Source of the DNA: Zea mays
Lineage: Eukaryota > Streptophyta > Magnoliopsida > Poales > Poaceae
Reading direction: 5' to 3'
NCBI RefSeq assembly: GCF_902167145.1
Contig: NC_050101.1
Location: forward strand, 178,556,428 to 178,620,427
DNA length: 64,000 nt
In this document: positions 21,256 through 32,932 of the stretch, piece after piece
Numbering within the stretch: position 1 is the stretch's first letter
Layout: every line of letters starts with the position of its first letter
Program-made: the position numbers and the translations under genes
Notes under the pieces: generated by a model
What the model was told of the DNA's origin: nothing
Seen by the model: only the letters and a program-made list of their open reading frames with translations
Databases searched by the model: none

Positions 21256-23634
21256 TTAGGCTTGGGACTTAGGTACCCAACTCTTGTTGGGTCCTACAAG
21301 GTTAGCACAAATGTCCTTAGGGACCCAAATGCAAGTCCTGTCTCCCTTGCATTTTGCCCCTAACTTCCTAGCAACTATTTTCCTATCCTTTCTACAAATA
21401 GCAAAGGAAGTGTTTAAAGCACAATAAATTATAGAAGGTTCATTCACTACTTTCCTAGGAGCATGAATAACATTCTTTCTAGGCACATGAGCAATATTTC
21501 TCCTAGGCATATCCCTATCATGCTTATAAGAAGAACTAGAGGCAAACATGGTATGAGAATCATAAACATGTGAATCAAAATCATTATAAGCATTTCTAGC
21601 ATTTCTCCTATCATAATACATAAAAGCATGGTTCTTTTTAGCATTACTAGCCATAGGGGCCTTCCCTTTCTCCTTGACGAAGATGGGAGCCTTATGGCTT
21701 GTTAAGTTCTTGGCCTCTCTCTTGAAGCCAAGACCATCCTTAATTGAGGGGTGTCTACCAACCGTATAGGCATCCCTTGCAAATTTTATTTTATCAACTT
21801 CATTCTTGCTAGTCTTAAGTTGGGCATTAAGACTAGCCACTTCCTTATTTAATTTGGAAATTAAAACTAGATGTTCACTACAGGCATCAACATCGAAATC
21901 CTTACACCTAGTGCAAATCTTAACATGTTCTACACAAGAATTAGATTTATTTGCTACTTCTAACTTAGCATTTAAATCATTGTTAACACCTTGTAAAGTA
22001 GAAATGGTTTCATGACAAGTAGATAGTTCATAAGAAAGCATTTCATTTCTTTTTACTTCTAAAGCATATGATTTTTGTGCCTCTACAAATTTATCATGTT
22101 CATCATACAATAAATCCTCCTGCTTTTCTAAAAGCCTATCCTTTTCATTCAATGCATCAATCAATTCATTGATTTTATCTATCTTAGATCTATCTAAGCC
22201 CTTGAACAAGCATGAATAATCTATGTCATCATCACTAGACTCACTATCACTAGAAGAAGCATAAGTGGAGTCTTGAGTACTCACCTTCTTCTCCCTTGCC
22301 ATAAGACATGTGAGACGCTCGTTGGGGAAGAGAGCCGATTTGTTGAAGGCAGTGGCGGCGAGTCCTTCGTTGTCGGAGTCGGAGGAGGAGCAATCCGAGT
22401 CCCACTCCTTTCCTAGATGCGCCTCGCCCTTTGCCTTCTTGTATTGCTTCTTCTTTTCTCTTTTGTTCCCCTTTTCCTGGTCACTTTCATTATCGGGACA
22501 GTTAGCGATAAAATGACCAAGCTTACCGCATTTGAAGCATGAGCGCTTCCCCTTGGTCTTGGTCTTGCTTGGCTGCCCCTTGCGACCATTTAGCGCCGTC
22601 TTGAATCTCTTGATGATGAGAGCCATCTCTTCATCGTTGAGTCCGGCCGCCTCAATTTGTGCCACCTTGCTAGGTAGCGCCTCCTTGCTTCGTGTTGCCT
22701 TGAGAGCGAGAGGTTGCGGCTCGTTGATCGGACCATTCAAGGCGTCGTCCACATATCTCGCCTCCTTGATCATCATTCGCCCGCTAACAAATTTCCCAAG
22801 AACTTCTTCGGGCGACATCTTGGTGTACCTGGGATTTTCACGTATATTGTTCACCAAGTGAGGATCAAGAACGGTAAATGACCTTAGCATTAGGCGGACG
22901 ACGTCGTGGTCCGTCTATCGCGTGCTCCCGTAGCTTCTTATCTTGTTGATAAGGGTCTTGAGCCGATTGTATGTTTGCGTTGGCTCCTCGCCCCTTATCA
23001 TTGCGAACCGTCCAAGCTCGCCCTCCACCAACTCCATCTTGGTGAGTAAGGTGACGTCGTTCCCCTCATGAGAAATCTTGAGGGTGTCCCAGATTTGCTT
23101 GGCGTTATCCAAGCCGCTCACCTTATGGTATTCATTCCTGCACAAGGAAGCTAGAAGAACAGTAGTAGCTTGTGCATTCTTATGAATTTGTTCATTAATG
23201 AACATGGGACTATCCGAACTATCAAAATGCATTCCACTCTCTACAATCTCCCATATACTAGGATGGAGAGAGAATAGGTGACTACGCATTTTGTGGCTCC
23301 AAAATCCGTAGTCCTCTCCATCAAAGTGTGGGGGCTTGCCGAGTGGAATGGAGAGCAAATGAGAATGTGAACTTTGCGGAATACGAGAGTAATCAAAAGA
23401 AAAGTTCGAATTAACCGGTTTTCTTTGTTTGTCGTAGTCGTCGTCCTTTTGGGAAGAAGAGGACTCATCGCTGTCGTAGTAGACGATCTCCTTGATGCGT
23501 CTTGTCTTCTTCTTCTTCCCATCTCTTTGCTTGTGGCCCGAGCCCGAGTCATTGGACTTGTCATCCCTTGGCTCGTTGACGAAGGACTCCTTCTCCTTGT
23601 CGTTGATCACAATTCCCTTCCCCTTAGGATCCAT
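21256..23634 (-). pseudogene. Gag of Sirevirus A (one nonsense codon)
   Basis: ATG at 23634 (MDPKGKGIVINDKEKE). A lysine-rich N-terminus is followed by the retrotransposon gag domain (LLSIPLGKPPHFDGEDYGFW, DTLKISHEGNDVTLLTKMEL, RGEEPTQTYNRLKTLINKI), the zinc knuckle CFKCGKLGHFIANC and a long coiled-coil tail typical of Sireviruses. A TAG at 22912-22914 replaces a tryptophan-type codon between GSTR and TDHDV. The frame ends at TAA 21256-21258, 14 bases before the pol frame's first conserved codon. Total 792 codons if the stop were absent. Confidence 0.92.
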
Positions 23635-23670
23635 CTCTTCGGGCGGTTAGTCCCTTTCTTGAAGAGAACG

Positions 23671-23682
23671 GCTCCGATACCA
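23671..23682 (-). other. Primer binding site of Sirevirus A
   Basis: TGGTATCGGAGC two bases after the 5' LTR, matching the 3' end complement of initiator tRNA-Met except for one base (B has TGGTATCAGAGC). Initiator-Met priming is usual for copia elements. Confidence 0.85.
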
Positions 23683-23684
23683 AT

Positions 23685-24962
23685 TGAGAGCACCTAGAGG
23701 GGGGGGGGTGAATAGGTGATCCTGTAAAAACTTCAAACTTAAGCCACAAAAACTTGTTAAGTGTTAGCACGATTATTGCCAAGTGGCTAAGGTGAAGTCT
23801 CAACAATCTCAACAAAACACAGTACCACAAGAGAATCAAGCACAGAGTGACACAGTGGTTTTATCCCGTGGTTCGGCCAAGACCAACGCTTGCCTACTCC
23901 ACGTTGTGGCGTCCCAACGGACGAGGGTTGCAATCAACCCCTCTCAAGCGGTCCAAAGACCCACTTGAATACCACGGTGTTTTGTTTTCCTTTCACTATC
24001 CCGTTTGCAAGGAATCTCCACAAATTGGAGTCTCTTGCCCTTACAAGTATATGATCACAAATGAAACACAGAGTAAGGGAGGGAAGCAACACACACAAAT
24101 CCACAGCAAAAGCGCACACACACGGCCAAGAATCGAGCTCACAAGACTATCTCAGAGTTCTCACTTAGAACAGAGCTCGAATCACTTAGAAACACAAACG
24201 AATGCGCAGAGACTTAGTGTGGATGATCAAGAATGCTCAAAGGTTGCTTATATATCTCCTCCATGCGCCTAGGGGCTCCTTTTATAGCCCCAAGGCAGCT
24301 AGGAGCCGTTGAGAGCAAATCCGGAAGGCCATCTTTGCCTTCTGTCGTCGGGGGCACCGGACAGTCCGGTGCACACCGGACACTGTCCGGTGCCCGATTT
24401 GTTTCCTTAAACGGCGAAGACGACCGTTGCAGACCGTTGGCAGATCTGGCGCTGTTGGCGCACCGGACATGTCCGGTGCACACCGGACAGTCCGGTGCCG
24501 TCTTCCGACCGTTGGCTCGGCCACGTGTCTCGCGCGGATTGCGCGGCCGACCGTTGGCCCTGCCGACCGTTGGCTCACCGGACAGTCCGGTGCACACCGG
24601 ACAGTCCGGTGAATTTTAGCCGAAGTCGCCGGAGAAAAACCCGAGAGCGGCTGGTTTGCGCTGCGCTGATCTGGCGCACCGGACACTGTCCGGTGCACAC
24701 CGGACAGTCCGGTGCCCCAGCCCGAAGCAGCCTTTGGCTGTACACAGCCACTCTCCACTTCTTTTCTTTTCTTCTTTCTCCTGTTTCTAACACTTAGACA
24801 AGATGTTAGTACACAAAACTAATGTACTAAGGCTTAGAAACATACCTTTACTTGTGATTTACACTTTGTTCATCCATGAGCATATTTTCACATTTAGGCC
24901 CTTGTGTTTGCACTCAATCACCAAAATACTTAGAAATGGCCCAAGGGCACATTTCCCTTTCA
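23685..24962 (-). repeat. 5' LTR of Sirevirus A
   Basis: Same sequence as 15965-17241 with one extra G in the run at 23699-23708. It contains the TATA box TATAAAA (minus strand 24286-24280) and eight paired CACCGGAC palindromes just upstream of it in the transcription direction (about 24355-24715). Confidence 0.96.
24280..24286 (-). promoter_or_regulatory. TATA box of Sirevirus A 5' LTR
   Basis: TATAAAA within GGGGCTATAAAAGGAGCC on the minus strand. The palindrome cluster at 24355-24715 lies upstream of it, where promoter elements are expected. Confidence 0.65.
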
Positions 24963-24967
24963 GACCC

Positions 24968-25162
24968 TCGGGCGAGGAGCGAATCCATTCAGGACTATTG
25001 TTCTTGCCCGAGGCTGGGCTCGGGCGAGGCGAGATCGCGTCCCTTGGTAGATGAAGCTTTTAACCTTGAGCCGTTCTTGCCAGCCTTTACAGTTTGCTTT
25101 TAAAGATGTTTTCCAGTCGTGCTTAGGAGCATTGGGGGTACCCCTAATTATGGTACCCGACA
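24968..25162 (-). repeat. 5' LTR of element D, 5' portion (right of insertion A)
   Basis: Continues the LTR cut at 15964 and ends with the true terminus TGTCGGGTACCATAATTAGG read on the minus strand from 25162. Followed by the CTATT duplication. This intact terminus shows what the 3' LTR at 6569 has lost. Confidence 0.9.
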
Positions 25163-25680
25163 CTATTGTTCTAGGACACCCAAAAAACACTTGAATCTCA
25201 TAAGTTATACCTCACAGAAAATGTTAATAATGTCAAAAACTTAAAAGAGCGTGGGACTCTAAATACTAGATGTGGTTGATACAAACATATTTAATATTCT
25301 AGACTAATTAAAATCCTTGGAATCATAGCCCAAAATTGATGGAGAAAACACATGATCATTTGAGTGTTGAAGAGCACAATGAACACAAAGAAAACTCGAT
25401 GTTTGGAAGCAGAAACTAGCTAGAAATTTTTTGCCTTAGTTAAGGTACATCCTACTTTCCTTAATGGCTCTCTAATAACGTTTGGTTTTCGGCAGTTTTG
25501 GGACCATAAAAAAACTTGAAATCCTTGAACTATAGCCCATGAAAAATGGTGAAAACTAGAAAATCGATGAATAAGACAATCAAAGAGTCTACTAATAATA
25601 TTTTTAAAGCTACATCTCCTAAAACAAAAAAAGGTTTTTTTTATAAAGACCTCACAAAAGTATACAAACATGATTTTAGT
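25163..25680. repeat. AT-rich degenerate repeat unit, right of element D
   Basis: Resumes the host sequence cut by D: GGACACCCAAAAAACAC, AATCATAGCCCAAAATTGAT, ACACAAAGAA and CTTTCCTTAATGG also occur in the unit at 27108-27545, and in part at 5046-5412. No gene signal. Confidence 0.6.
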
Positions 25681-26099
25681 TAATCTTTCTTTTAAATATA
25701 CATATATTATATATTTACTGATTTATAATTACCTTTTTTAAAAGGGGATTAAGTCAAATCATATCTTTATAGGAACAATACAAAAATTAATTTCTCCAAA
25801 ATGAGCTATTAATGCGTGAATTGCAAAGCTAGAAGCATTTGCTCAAATAGGACAATAAATAAATATATCACGAGAATCTGAAGACCAAGTTGGTACTTGG
25901 GAATCTCGAGTCTAAGGCAAGTTGTGCCCTTGATCACTCTTATTTACCTAATAATGTTTCTGTCAATCACTGTGACATGCTCAGGTTAATTTGATGGGAC
26001 CTAATAGGTTTCCCTAGCATTGTTTATCCCACACCTTGCAGACAAAAGAACTATTGGGTAGTTTTGCTATCGCTCTACCTGGTTATGTTCCAATTCTGT
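25681..26099. other. AT-rich stretch without recognisable features
   Basis: Low-complexity AT-rich DNA grading into unique-looking sequence. I see no open frame, TIR or LTR terminus here. Confidence 0.4.
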
Positions 26100-27107
26100 T
26101 GTTGTTTTAATTATGTTCATGATAAGATCATTATGTTAATTGGAACATGAAGCGACCACCCGGCAAAACAGTGCTACCATAAGGGTGGTATAGGACGCCC
26201 TTGGCTGACTAATTAGGAAAGCTAGTGGAGGAGTACCTTACCTGAAAGGGCAAGGGCGGTAGAGGAGCTGCGTATAGGGAGGTTCTTGGGTTGATCATGC
26301 TGCGATGACTTTTCAGACGAGGGATTCCTATATTGCCCTTCTCAGAAACTGTAGCGGATTTTCTGAAGCTAGTGGAAGTTTGTAAAGACCTCGTAGTGAA
26401 TCCTTAGCCATTCACCTCAGAAGTGTCTAAGGGCCTTGCAAACCCTAGCTAGACGGGATACATGGCTTGTGGGTAAATATGCACAACATTTGCAGAGTGT
26501 AAAACTGGTATATCAGCCGTGCTCACGATCATGAGCAGCTCGGACCCTCACATGAGTAATTTATGGAACTAAACTTAATTTGTCATATGCATTGCATTGT
26601 GGGTTTATTATTAATTGTGATATCTTATTTATTTGGGTTGGTATCTACTTATACTTAGTAACTGCTAATAAAACTTTGACCAACTTTAAAAGCAATGCTT
26701 AGCTTTAACCATCTTCTTTGGTAAGCCTTACACTTCACATGAGCTCCCACCTTTGGTGAGTTCATGCACATTATTCTCCACAACTTGTTGAGCGATGAAC
26801 ATATGTGTGCTCACCCTTGCTGTACTCGCATTCCTCCTAGGTCAAGGACATGTACCACGGGATGAGGCGTATGAAGGATGTTGTGATGAATTCGTGAGTG
26901 GTCTAGACCGTCGTATCCCAGTCAACTATGGTTGTTGGATCGTTGTCTTCGTATGATGTAATTATTTAACTATTTTGTACAGAACTCCGTTATATATAAA
27001 TGGTGTGACTTTCGTTTTTGTATCATGAGTCATCATATGTGTAAAACTTGATCATATCACACCTATGAATCGCGCCTGGGTTTAGCCCCCTAAATCCGGG
27101 TGTGACA
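26100..27107 (-). mobile_element. Probable solo LTR or LTR fragment
   Basis: Read on the minus strand it begins TGTCACACCCGGATTTAGGG at 27107, a common start of grass gypsy LTRs, and contains stretches I associate with such LTRs (GTGTAAAACTGGTATATCAG near 26500 and the CACACCTTG-like left part). The other terminus and a target duplication are not clear, so the left limit is approximate. No internal coding region is attached, hence solo or truncated. Confidence 0.45.
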
Positions 27108-27545
27108 TTGAGCGTCTCATCGGTGTAGAAAATTCAAAGAACTTATTTTTCGAGAGATGAAACATGTTAAAAAAGTTCTATAAACTAAGATACATCCTGG
27201 ACGTATTAGCGCTGCCTTTAGAATGTCTTGCACTCGACCTTACTAGGACACCCAAAACACATGAATCCCATGAGCTGTTGCTCACGAAAAATCTTAAAAA
27301 TGTCAAAATCGGTCAGAGAGTGTGAGACTCTAAAAACTACAATTGGATAAGTGACTAGATAGTCAAATTTTATGTGCTAGACCAACTAATTACCCTTGCA
27401 ATCATAGCCCAAAATTGATTAAAACCCCATCATCGTTTGAGCGATGAAGGGCATAGTAAACACAAAGAATTTGTTCTTTGGAAGCAGAAAATAGCTAGAA
27501 AAACATTGTATTAACCAAGGTACATCCTAGTTTCCTTAATGGTTC
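27108..27545. repeat. Third copy of the AT-rich degenerate repeat
   Basis: From about 27230 it runs parallel to 25170-25480: ACTAGGACACCCAAAACAC, GTGAGACTCTAAA, AATCATAGCCCAAAATTGAT, ACACAAAGAA, ACATCCTAGTTTCCTTAATG. The first 120 bases resemble the tail of the unit at 5046-5412 (GCCTTTAGAATGTCTTGCACTC here versus GCCTTAGAATGTCTGGCACTC there). Confidence 0.6.
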
Positions 27546-28779
27546 TCTAACAACCTCTCAAACCCTAACAGTACCCATGTCATAAGAACTCAAAGTTTCT
27601 CCACAAATCCATAAGAGAAAGGGAATGGAGAAACCAAGAACACAAACTTCAGAATTTCAACAAGTATTCAAAACTGAGATTGAGAAGTGAGAAAAACCTA
27701 TGGGTTGTATCGGCGACCCTTCCTCATATTAAACTTAAAGACACAAAAACAGTCGAAGTACAAAATCGTTGTGGATCTTTGGCTAAAACTAGAGACGTCT
27801 AGAGATGGGAAATATGAGTGCTAAAGCCCTAAGCCAAAACAAATGGCGGCCAAGTGATGTTTAACTAATCAGCCCTCTCCTCTATTTATAGAGGATTATT
27901 ATCACTTCCTAAACTATCCTTATTTACATAGAGCCTATCCACTCCACCGAGGGCGAAATGGACCAACTCGTGGGATTTTGATTCGACGGCCACGTCCTTC
28001 ACACGGAGTTGCTTCGCCTTGACGCACCCTTTGCGATCACGCCACGTGCCGCCACCGGTTCCCTCCAAAACCGCCATCGCTGAGTTTTGAGGCCCAAACT
28101 CAGCAAAACTCGTCATCTGTAGCGCTGGGTGGTTGAGGCCCAAACCACCAAACTCGCCGTGAGCACCGCACCTCGTGCACGTCCTCCACGATCAAATGTG
28201 TGTCCCACCAGTACTTGATCATGCTGGCAACACGATCCACTCCACCACGTTCTCACACGAGTGCGTGTCCCAAGTATCAGCCACCGCAGTTGGTCATCCG
28301 GCTGCTCTGGTCCGTCAGTCAAGACCCAACACTCGCCCTTCACCGCTCCCGGTCCATCAGCACGAGCCCGCATGACTTTTGCCTCAGTCGTTGACCACCA
28401 TCCCTACGCTCCACACCTAAACACCACAAGCCGATCGACATGGTTGCACAAGTATAATCTCACAATCTGGTCAGTCCACTAACTACCCCATAGTGTAACC
28501 CGTTGACAATCACTCATCATCAACCCGAACCACAAGGGACAAGTCAACCTTGTGCTCGCAAGTCTGATTAGCTACACTCTATAGCATGAAAGCATATGAT
28601 ATGTGCAACAGATCTCCAACTCGTTGCTTGCAACTAGCAAAATAGAAAATGTGATCAACCTAGGAGGATTAACTCCTTTGTTCTCTCTATTGCGCAATGC
28701 AGAGCTCCTGCCATTTTTCTTCAAAATAAACCTAGGAGGAACTAGGTGGTTTTTCGTTATTAAGACTAGCTTCAAAAAG
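27546..28779. other. Gene-free interval left of element C
   Basis: Contains a TATA-like CTATTTATAGAGG near 27882 preceded by GC/AT-mixed sequence, which could be part of an old LTR, but I find no terminus pair. The short GC-rich open frames on both strands at 27886-28480 overlap each other and look non-coding. A GAACT copy at 28780-28784 is the left target duplication of element C. Confidence 0.4.
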
Positions 28780-28784
28780 GAACT

Positions 28785-29902
28785 TGTTGGTACCCTGAAT
28801 CAGGCGTACCCCTTACTACAGTATGATGGCACGGTGTCCATGTGGCTATCTTTAGTCGCACGACAAACAGCACCCAACCCCACCACGTGGGCGGCTCCGG
28901 GGGCCGCCACGTGGCCAGAGGAGACAATCTACTCTAAGGTATTAACGGTGGTTCCGGACCCCTAGATACACAAACCAGACCCCTGGGACGGGTCCCGGAC
29001 CCCTCAGGAGGGGTCCAGGCTACTCACAGTAGGGTCCCGGGATTCTAAGGAAAAGAATACCCAGGCCTTAATCAAGGCCAGGCGGGGGTCCGGTACTGAC
29101 ACGTGTCCAGACCATACCGCGAGCGCTCCCATTCCCCGCTCAGGCGAAGACCCGATGCAGCCACGTGGCATGCTGCCCGTGACGTAAGCCAGCGGGCGGA
29201 GTCAGATGTTAGGCCTCTAGGCCGCGCATTTATTGCGGAGGAGGCGCGTCGCCTATCAAACTGGCAGGTGATGTGTCACCTCAGCATTAAATACGCCCTG
29301 TCTACTCCACTGACAAGCGATGTGCCGCCTCAGCATTTAATGTGCCCTGTCCACTCTGCTGACGGGCGGCGGACAGGCCATCTTGCAGGCGGCGTGCCCG
29401 TCCGCTCCGGTGGCAGGCAGTACGCCCGTGCTGCGGCATACACTGTGCTCATCATCACTCGTGAAGCTTCCGCTGCACGCCAATACTACACAGGCTGCGG
29501 ATATCAGGACGCAACGAGATTGCCCTGGCGACTAGCATTAGTTGCTCCAAGTATTACATCCGTTATGTCCCTGGGCCCGCATGTCGGGGCTCAGCACCCT
29601 TGTACGTGCCCTCCTTCAGCTATAAAAGGGGAGGCACGCAACGTTACAACTCAGACACACTTAGAAGCTCACTTAGACTTAGACCCAGCTCAGGCTCACA
29701 AGTTCATACAAGCTCTCAAGCTCAATACATCACACAGTGGAGTAGGGTATTACGCTCCGGTGGCCCGAACCACTCTAAATCCTTGTGTGTTCTTGTGTTC
29801 GGTCATCGCTTAGCAAGACAGGCAAAACGCTTAGGCCCCTCCTCATCTTAGGATTTAGGGCGGGTGCATTCCGCCACCCGGCCGGAGATTTCCTCTCCAA
29901 CA
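28785..29902 (+). repeat. 5' LTR of element C
   Basis: 1118 bp from TGTTGGTACC to CTCCAACA. TATA box TATAAAAG at 29621-29628. The next bases, TTTGGCATGCCAGGTAGG, are the probable primer binding region. GGGTCCGG-type repeats occur around 28960-29100. Confidence 0.93.
29621..29628 (+). promoter_or_regulatory. TATA box of element C 5' LTR
   Basis: TATAAAAG in CAGCTATAAAAGGGGAGGC; the same motif is in the 3' LTR near 45543 (CAGCTATAAAAGGGAAGGC). Confidence 0.65.
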
Positions 29903-29959
29903 TTTGGCATGCCAGGTAGGGGGCTAGGCTTTAGGTTTTTGCTTGTTTTCTTGCTCAGC

Positions 29960-31506
29960 ATGATGGTGCAAATCGTTGAGCACCACGCCGAGACTTCGGC
30001 GGATTTCCTGGTGGAGGAGGAAGCTGTCTCTTCCACGCCACAGGTTCCCAACCGCCCGGTGCCGGGCGCTGCTGCTGTGCACGCTGTACAGCAGCATACA
30101 ACTGCGCAGACATCCTGGACTCCGTCGAGGGCGGCTCCAGGGGCATTGTTTGCGGCCAGGGAGTTGCTACGCCACCCCCAAGCTCCACGACCTCACTAGG
30201 GGCCATGAAGCAGTGGCATCACGATGTCGACCGACTGCTCGGCATGGCGCACTCCGGCTCGACCAGGTCGAGGCCGCGGTCATTCCGGCGCCAACACGAG
30301 GCGACGGCGTCTGTGCGCTCACCCTCGGTGAGGGGTGCACAGATCGACGACCTCCGGGCAGAGCTCAACCGTAGGCGTGCAGGAGAGGATGCCCGGGTCT
30401 CCCTGGAGAAGGTGCGGGAGCGCCGACGAAACATCGAGGGTCGCAACCTCTATCAAGATTTTGCTGCGGTAGCATCGCAGACCCCAGCGGGTGCCCGGAT
30501 CTAGGTGGGTGTCCCATTGGCCGGTGTGGTCTGCGCCGCGCTCGCGAATCATCTCCACGCGGCAACCTGGCCCCCCAAGTTCCGGCCGCACCTGCCGGAA
30601 AAGTATGACGGTATGTCCAACCCGTCGGAATTCTTGCAGGTGTACGTCACCGCCATTACCACAGCAGGTGGAGACACTGCTGTGATGGCAACATATTTTC
30701 ATGTTGCCTTGTTTGGGCCTGCCCGGATTTGGCTCATAAACCTTACCCCAGGATAAATCTACTCCTGGGAAGAGCTCCGCGCGAGGTTCGCAGCGAACTT
30801 CGCCAGTGTTTATCAGCGGCATGGCGTGGAGGCTAACCTCCATGCAGTGAGGCAGGAGCCCGGGGAAACTCTCCGGACCTTCATCTCCCGCTTCACCAGG
30901 GTACGAGGGATTATACCCCGTATCTCCGACGCTTCCATCATCACCACCTTCCGCCAGGGGTGCATGATGAAAAAATGCTAGAGAAGTTGGCCACGCATGA
31001 CGTGGAAACTGTCACCACGCTCTTCGCTCTGGCCGACAAGTGCGCCAGGGCTGTCGAGGGTCGTGCATGGCACTCGGCACCACAGACCGGGGTTGCCTAG
31101 ATGGGTGGCTCGGGTGCCGTCTCTCAGGACGGCAAAAAGAAAAAGAAGAAGAACTGCAGCTCCAAGAGGCCGTCGTCTGCTGCTCCGGTCGTCGCAGCTG
31201 CGACTGGGGGCCGAAACAAGCGCAACAAGCGCCCACGGTCGCAGAGGGGTAACAGCGGCTCATGCCCTGTACACCCCAACAGTCGCCATATCACCGCAGA
31301 GTGTCGCGAGATCATCGAACTCGCGAAGCGCGTCAGCGAACGGCGCGAGCAGACCTCCAAGGACGGCTCCCCTCCTCGTCGCCGGCCTGGCAAGGAAAGG
31401 GTCGACAGCGGCGAGGTGGCCGCGGGAGAACCGGACCTCGGGTATCAGTCACCCGAGGGGGTCCTGAAGGACGTTTTCACCGAAGACTCCAACTCCAGTG
31501 ATGACA
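29960..31506 (+). pseudogene. Gag of element C (frameshift and stops)
   Basis: Begins MMVQIVEHHAETSADFLVEE at 29960. After a stop at 30197-30199 the reading continues in another frame (KQWHHDVDRLLGMAHSG), passes a TAG at 30502-30504, then reads the capsid-like block LPEKYDGMSNPSEFLQVYVT and WEELRARFAANFASVYQRHG with a further stop near 30754. The C-terminal part has a basic stretch (KKKKKKNCSSKRP) and CPVHPNSRHITAECREI, a cysteine/histidine motif. Breaks are scattered, showing long neutral decay. It runs into the integrase remnant at about 31507. Confidence 0.8.
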
Positions 31507-31920
31507 ACTAGCCAGGCCATCGGGGAGACCCTGTCCTTCCTGGTCTACAGGGCTGAAGCCTGCCTTCCCCCGGAAACCCTTTTGGACTCCCCACGGGTCC
31601 AGTATTTTAACGAGTCTATGCAGGAATAGCCGCGGTGTAAGGACATGGACTCCACCAACAAACGCAGGTGGCAGGTGGCGACCCGAAATGCACATTGCGA
31701 CCAAGCGCTCAGGCGTTACCACCAACGGTCCATGCATAGTAGGGAGCTCTGGGTCGGGACCCAGCCCTATGGCGAGTACTGAACCAAGAAGGGTTCCGCA
31801 AACGCTCCCCCAGCTGGGAGGAACCCTTCAAGGTGACAGAAATGTGCCGACCCGGGGGTAGCCACCTTGCTACAGCTGGAGTACCTCTGCCTAACCCCTG
31901 GAGCACCTTTGTAAGTTATA
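31507..31920 (+). pseudogene. Integrase C-terminal remnant of element C
   Basis: In the frame from 31507 one reads FLVYRAEACLPPETLLDSPR, RRWQVATRNAHCDQALRRYH and HSRELWVGTQPYG, the segment after the integrase core of gypsy elements (compare FFLVYGAEAILPTDLE in D). Stops follow at about 31627, 31783 and 31833, with a frame change in between. Gag is joined directly to this piece, so protease, RT, RNase H and the DDE core were deleted. The exact junction is within about 31500-31520. Confidence 0.75.
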
Positions 31921-32238
31921 TCCATAGAAGCAGGTATGAGGGGTTGAGTTTCTCTCCCTTTTGTAACTAGGTAGTGCATACGTGTACGCCAGCCCGGTGA
32001 GGTCCGCCCTCATAAGCCTGGCCTGTTGGTCTGCACCCATGCATGTCAAGTTATAAAGAGAAGACCTACCCCCTCAGATATACTCCTATGACAGTTTTAT
32101 CCTCCCATGGTTTTATCCTGCAGTTCCCGGATATTATTTTTTATCTAACCCACCCGTGCAGTTCCCATTTGTTCTGGCATGATGATATCCGAATTGAGTA
32201 GCCAGGCCTGCAGTTTAGGACCCCTCTACGAAAGCAGG

Positions 32239-32550
32239 GGGTCCGGTAGCCTGGGGGCCGGTTCTAAAGAACGGGAGCTCGTTCCATGGGGTGGTCCGGA
32301 GCAGTGTAGCTGCTTAGCCTGGTTCCGTACCCAAAGCCTGCACACTCCACCACTCTATGATGGGCACCCTAGTATTTGGAGCTATAGTCCTGTGGGTCCG
32401 ACAACCTGGGGTCCGGTTCTAGAGAATGGATACTTGTCTCCTGGGGTGGTCCAGAGCCGTGTAGCCGCTTAGCCTGGTCCTGTACCGTAAGCCTGCACGC
32501 TCCACCACTCTGCGATGGGTGTCCTAGTATTTGGAACCGCGGTCCAGGGG
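32239..32550. repeat. Two tandem ~157-bp repeats in element C
   Basis: Units starting at about 32239 and 32396 share CCGGTTCTA(A/G)AGAA, GGGGTGGTCC, GCCTGCAC(A/G)CTCCACCACTC and CCTAGTATTTGGA. They carry GGGTCCGG motifs like those in the LTRs of C. No coding potential. Confidence 0.75.
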
Positions 32551-32932
32551 GTCCGGACACACAACTTGGCTTCCCAGACTAAAACCTGCAGGTCCCGTGC
32601 ATGTATCAAAGGATGGCTACTGTCAGACGATGGGTCCTATGGGTGTGCTACTAACGCTCCCTAGCCGAAGTTATGTTCAGGCCCAGGCCCCAGTCGAGGC
32701 AGCCTCCTGGGGGCCGTTGCCAACTCTTTTAGGTATGCTGGTATCCAGCCTCGACACGTCGAGCCTACATCCCAGGGGAGCCAGGTACCATGGAGGAGTC
32801 GGCAGTGCCACACGCGACAGGGACAAATAGTATGCAGATAAGTACTAATACTGCTCGATAAATAGTACTCAAAAGTACCTTACAAAAGCAAAGTTATTAC
32901 ATCTGCCTCCAAGCGGGACCCTAGCCTTGTGT

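Larger units (their letters stand above)
15965..24962 (-). mobile_element. Ty1/copia Sirevirus A (Opie/Ji-like), very young
   Basis: Complete 8998-bp element with 5-bp target duplication GACCC at 15960-15964 and 24963-24967, inserted in the 5' LTR of D. LTRs of 1277 and 1278 bp appear identical except for one G in a homopolymer. Minus-strand order: 5' LTR, PBS, long gag with coiled-coil extension, pol (protease, integrase, RT, RNase H, the copia order), then a non-coding stretch with repeated polypurine tracts. Two TAG codons interrupt gag (22912-22914) and pol (20688-20690); the rest is open. Family name from memory; the Sirevirus assignment rests on gag length, multiple PPTs and palindrome-rich LTRs. 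Confidence 0.97.
5413..25162 (-). mobile_element. Ty3/gypsy LTR retrotransposon D (cinful/zeon-like), decayed, with Sirevirus A nested in its 5' LTR
   Basis: On the minus strand the 5' LTR starts TGTCGGGTACC at 25162 and the LTR ends ...CGCCGACA; the 3' LTR ends at 5413. The target duplication CTATT is intact at 5408-5412 and 25163-25167. PBS, gag, protease, RT, RNase H and the end of integrase follow in gypsy order on the minus strand. Disabling lesions are many nonsense codons, a frameshift in protease, a gag frameshift, an RNase H-integrase deletion at about 9660 and loss of the inner end of the 3' LTR at about 6569. An antisense gene-like module lies at 6570-8589. Element A (15965-24962) is inserted in the 5' LTR. 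Confidence 0.92.

Noticed and set aside
29103..29813. 236-aa frame in the 5' LTR of C
   Set aside because: Lies across the promoter and TATA box of the LTR; an 82-aa part recurs only because the 3' LTR has the same DNA.
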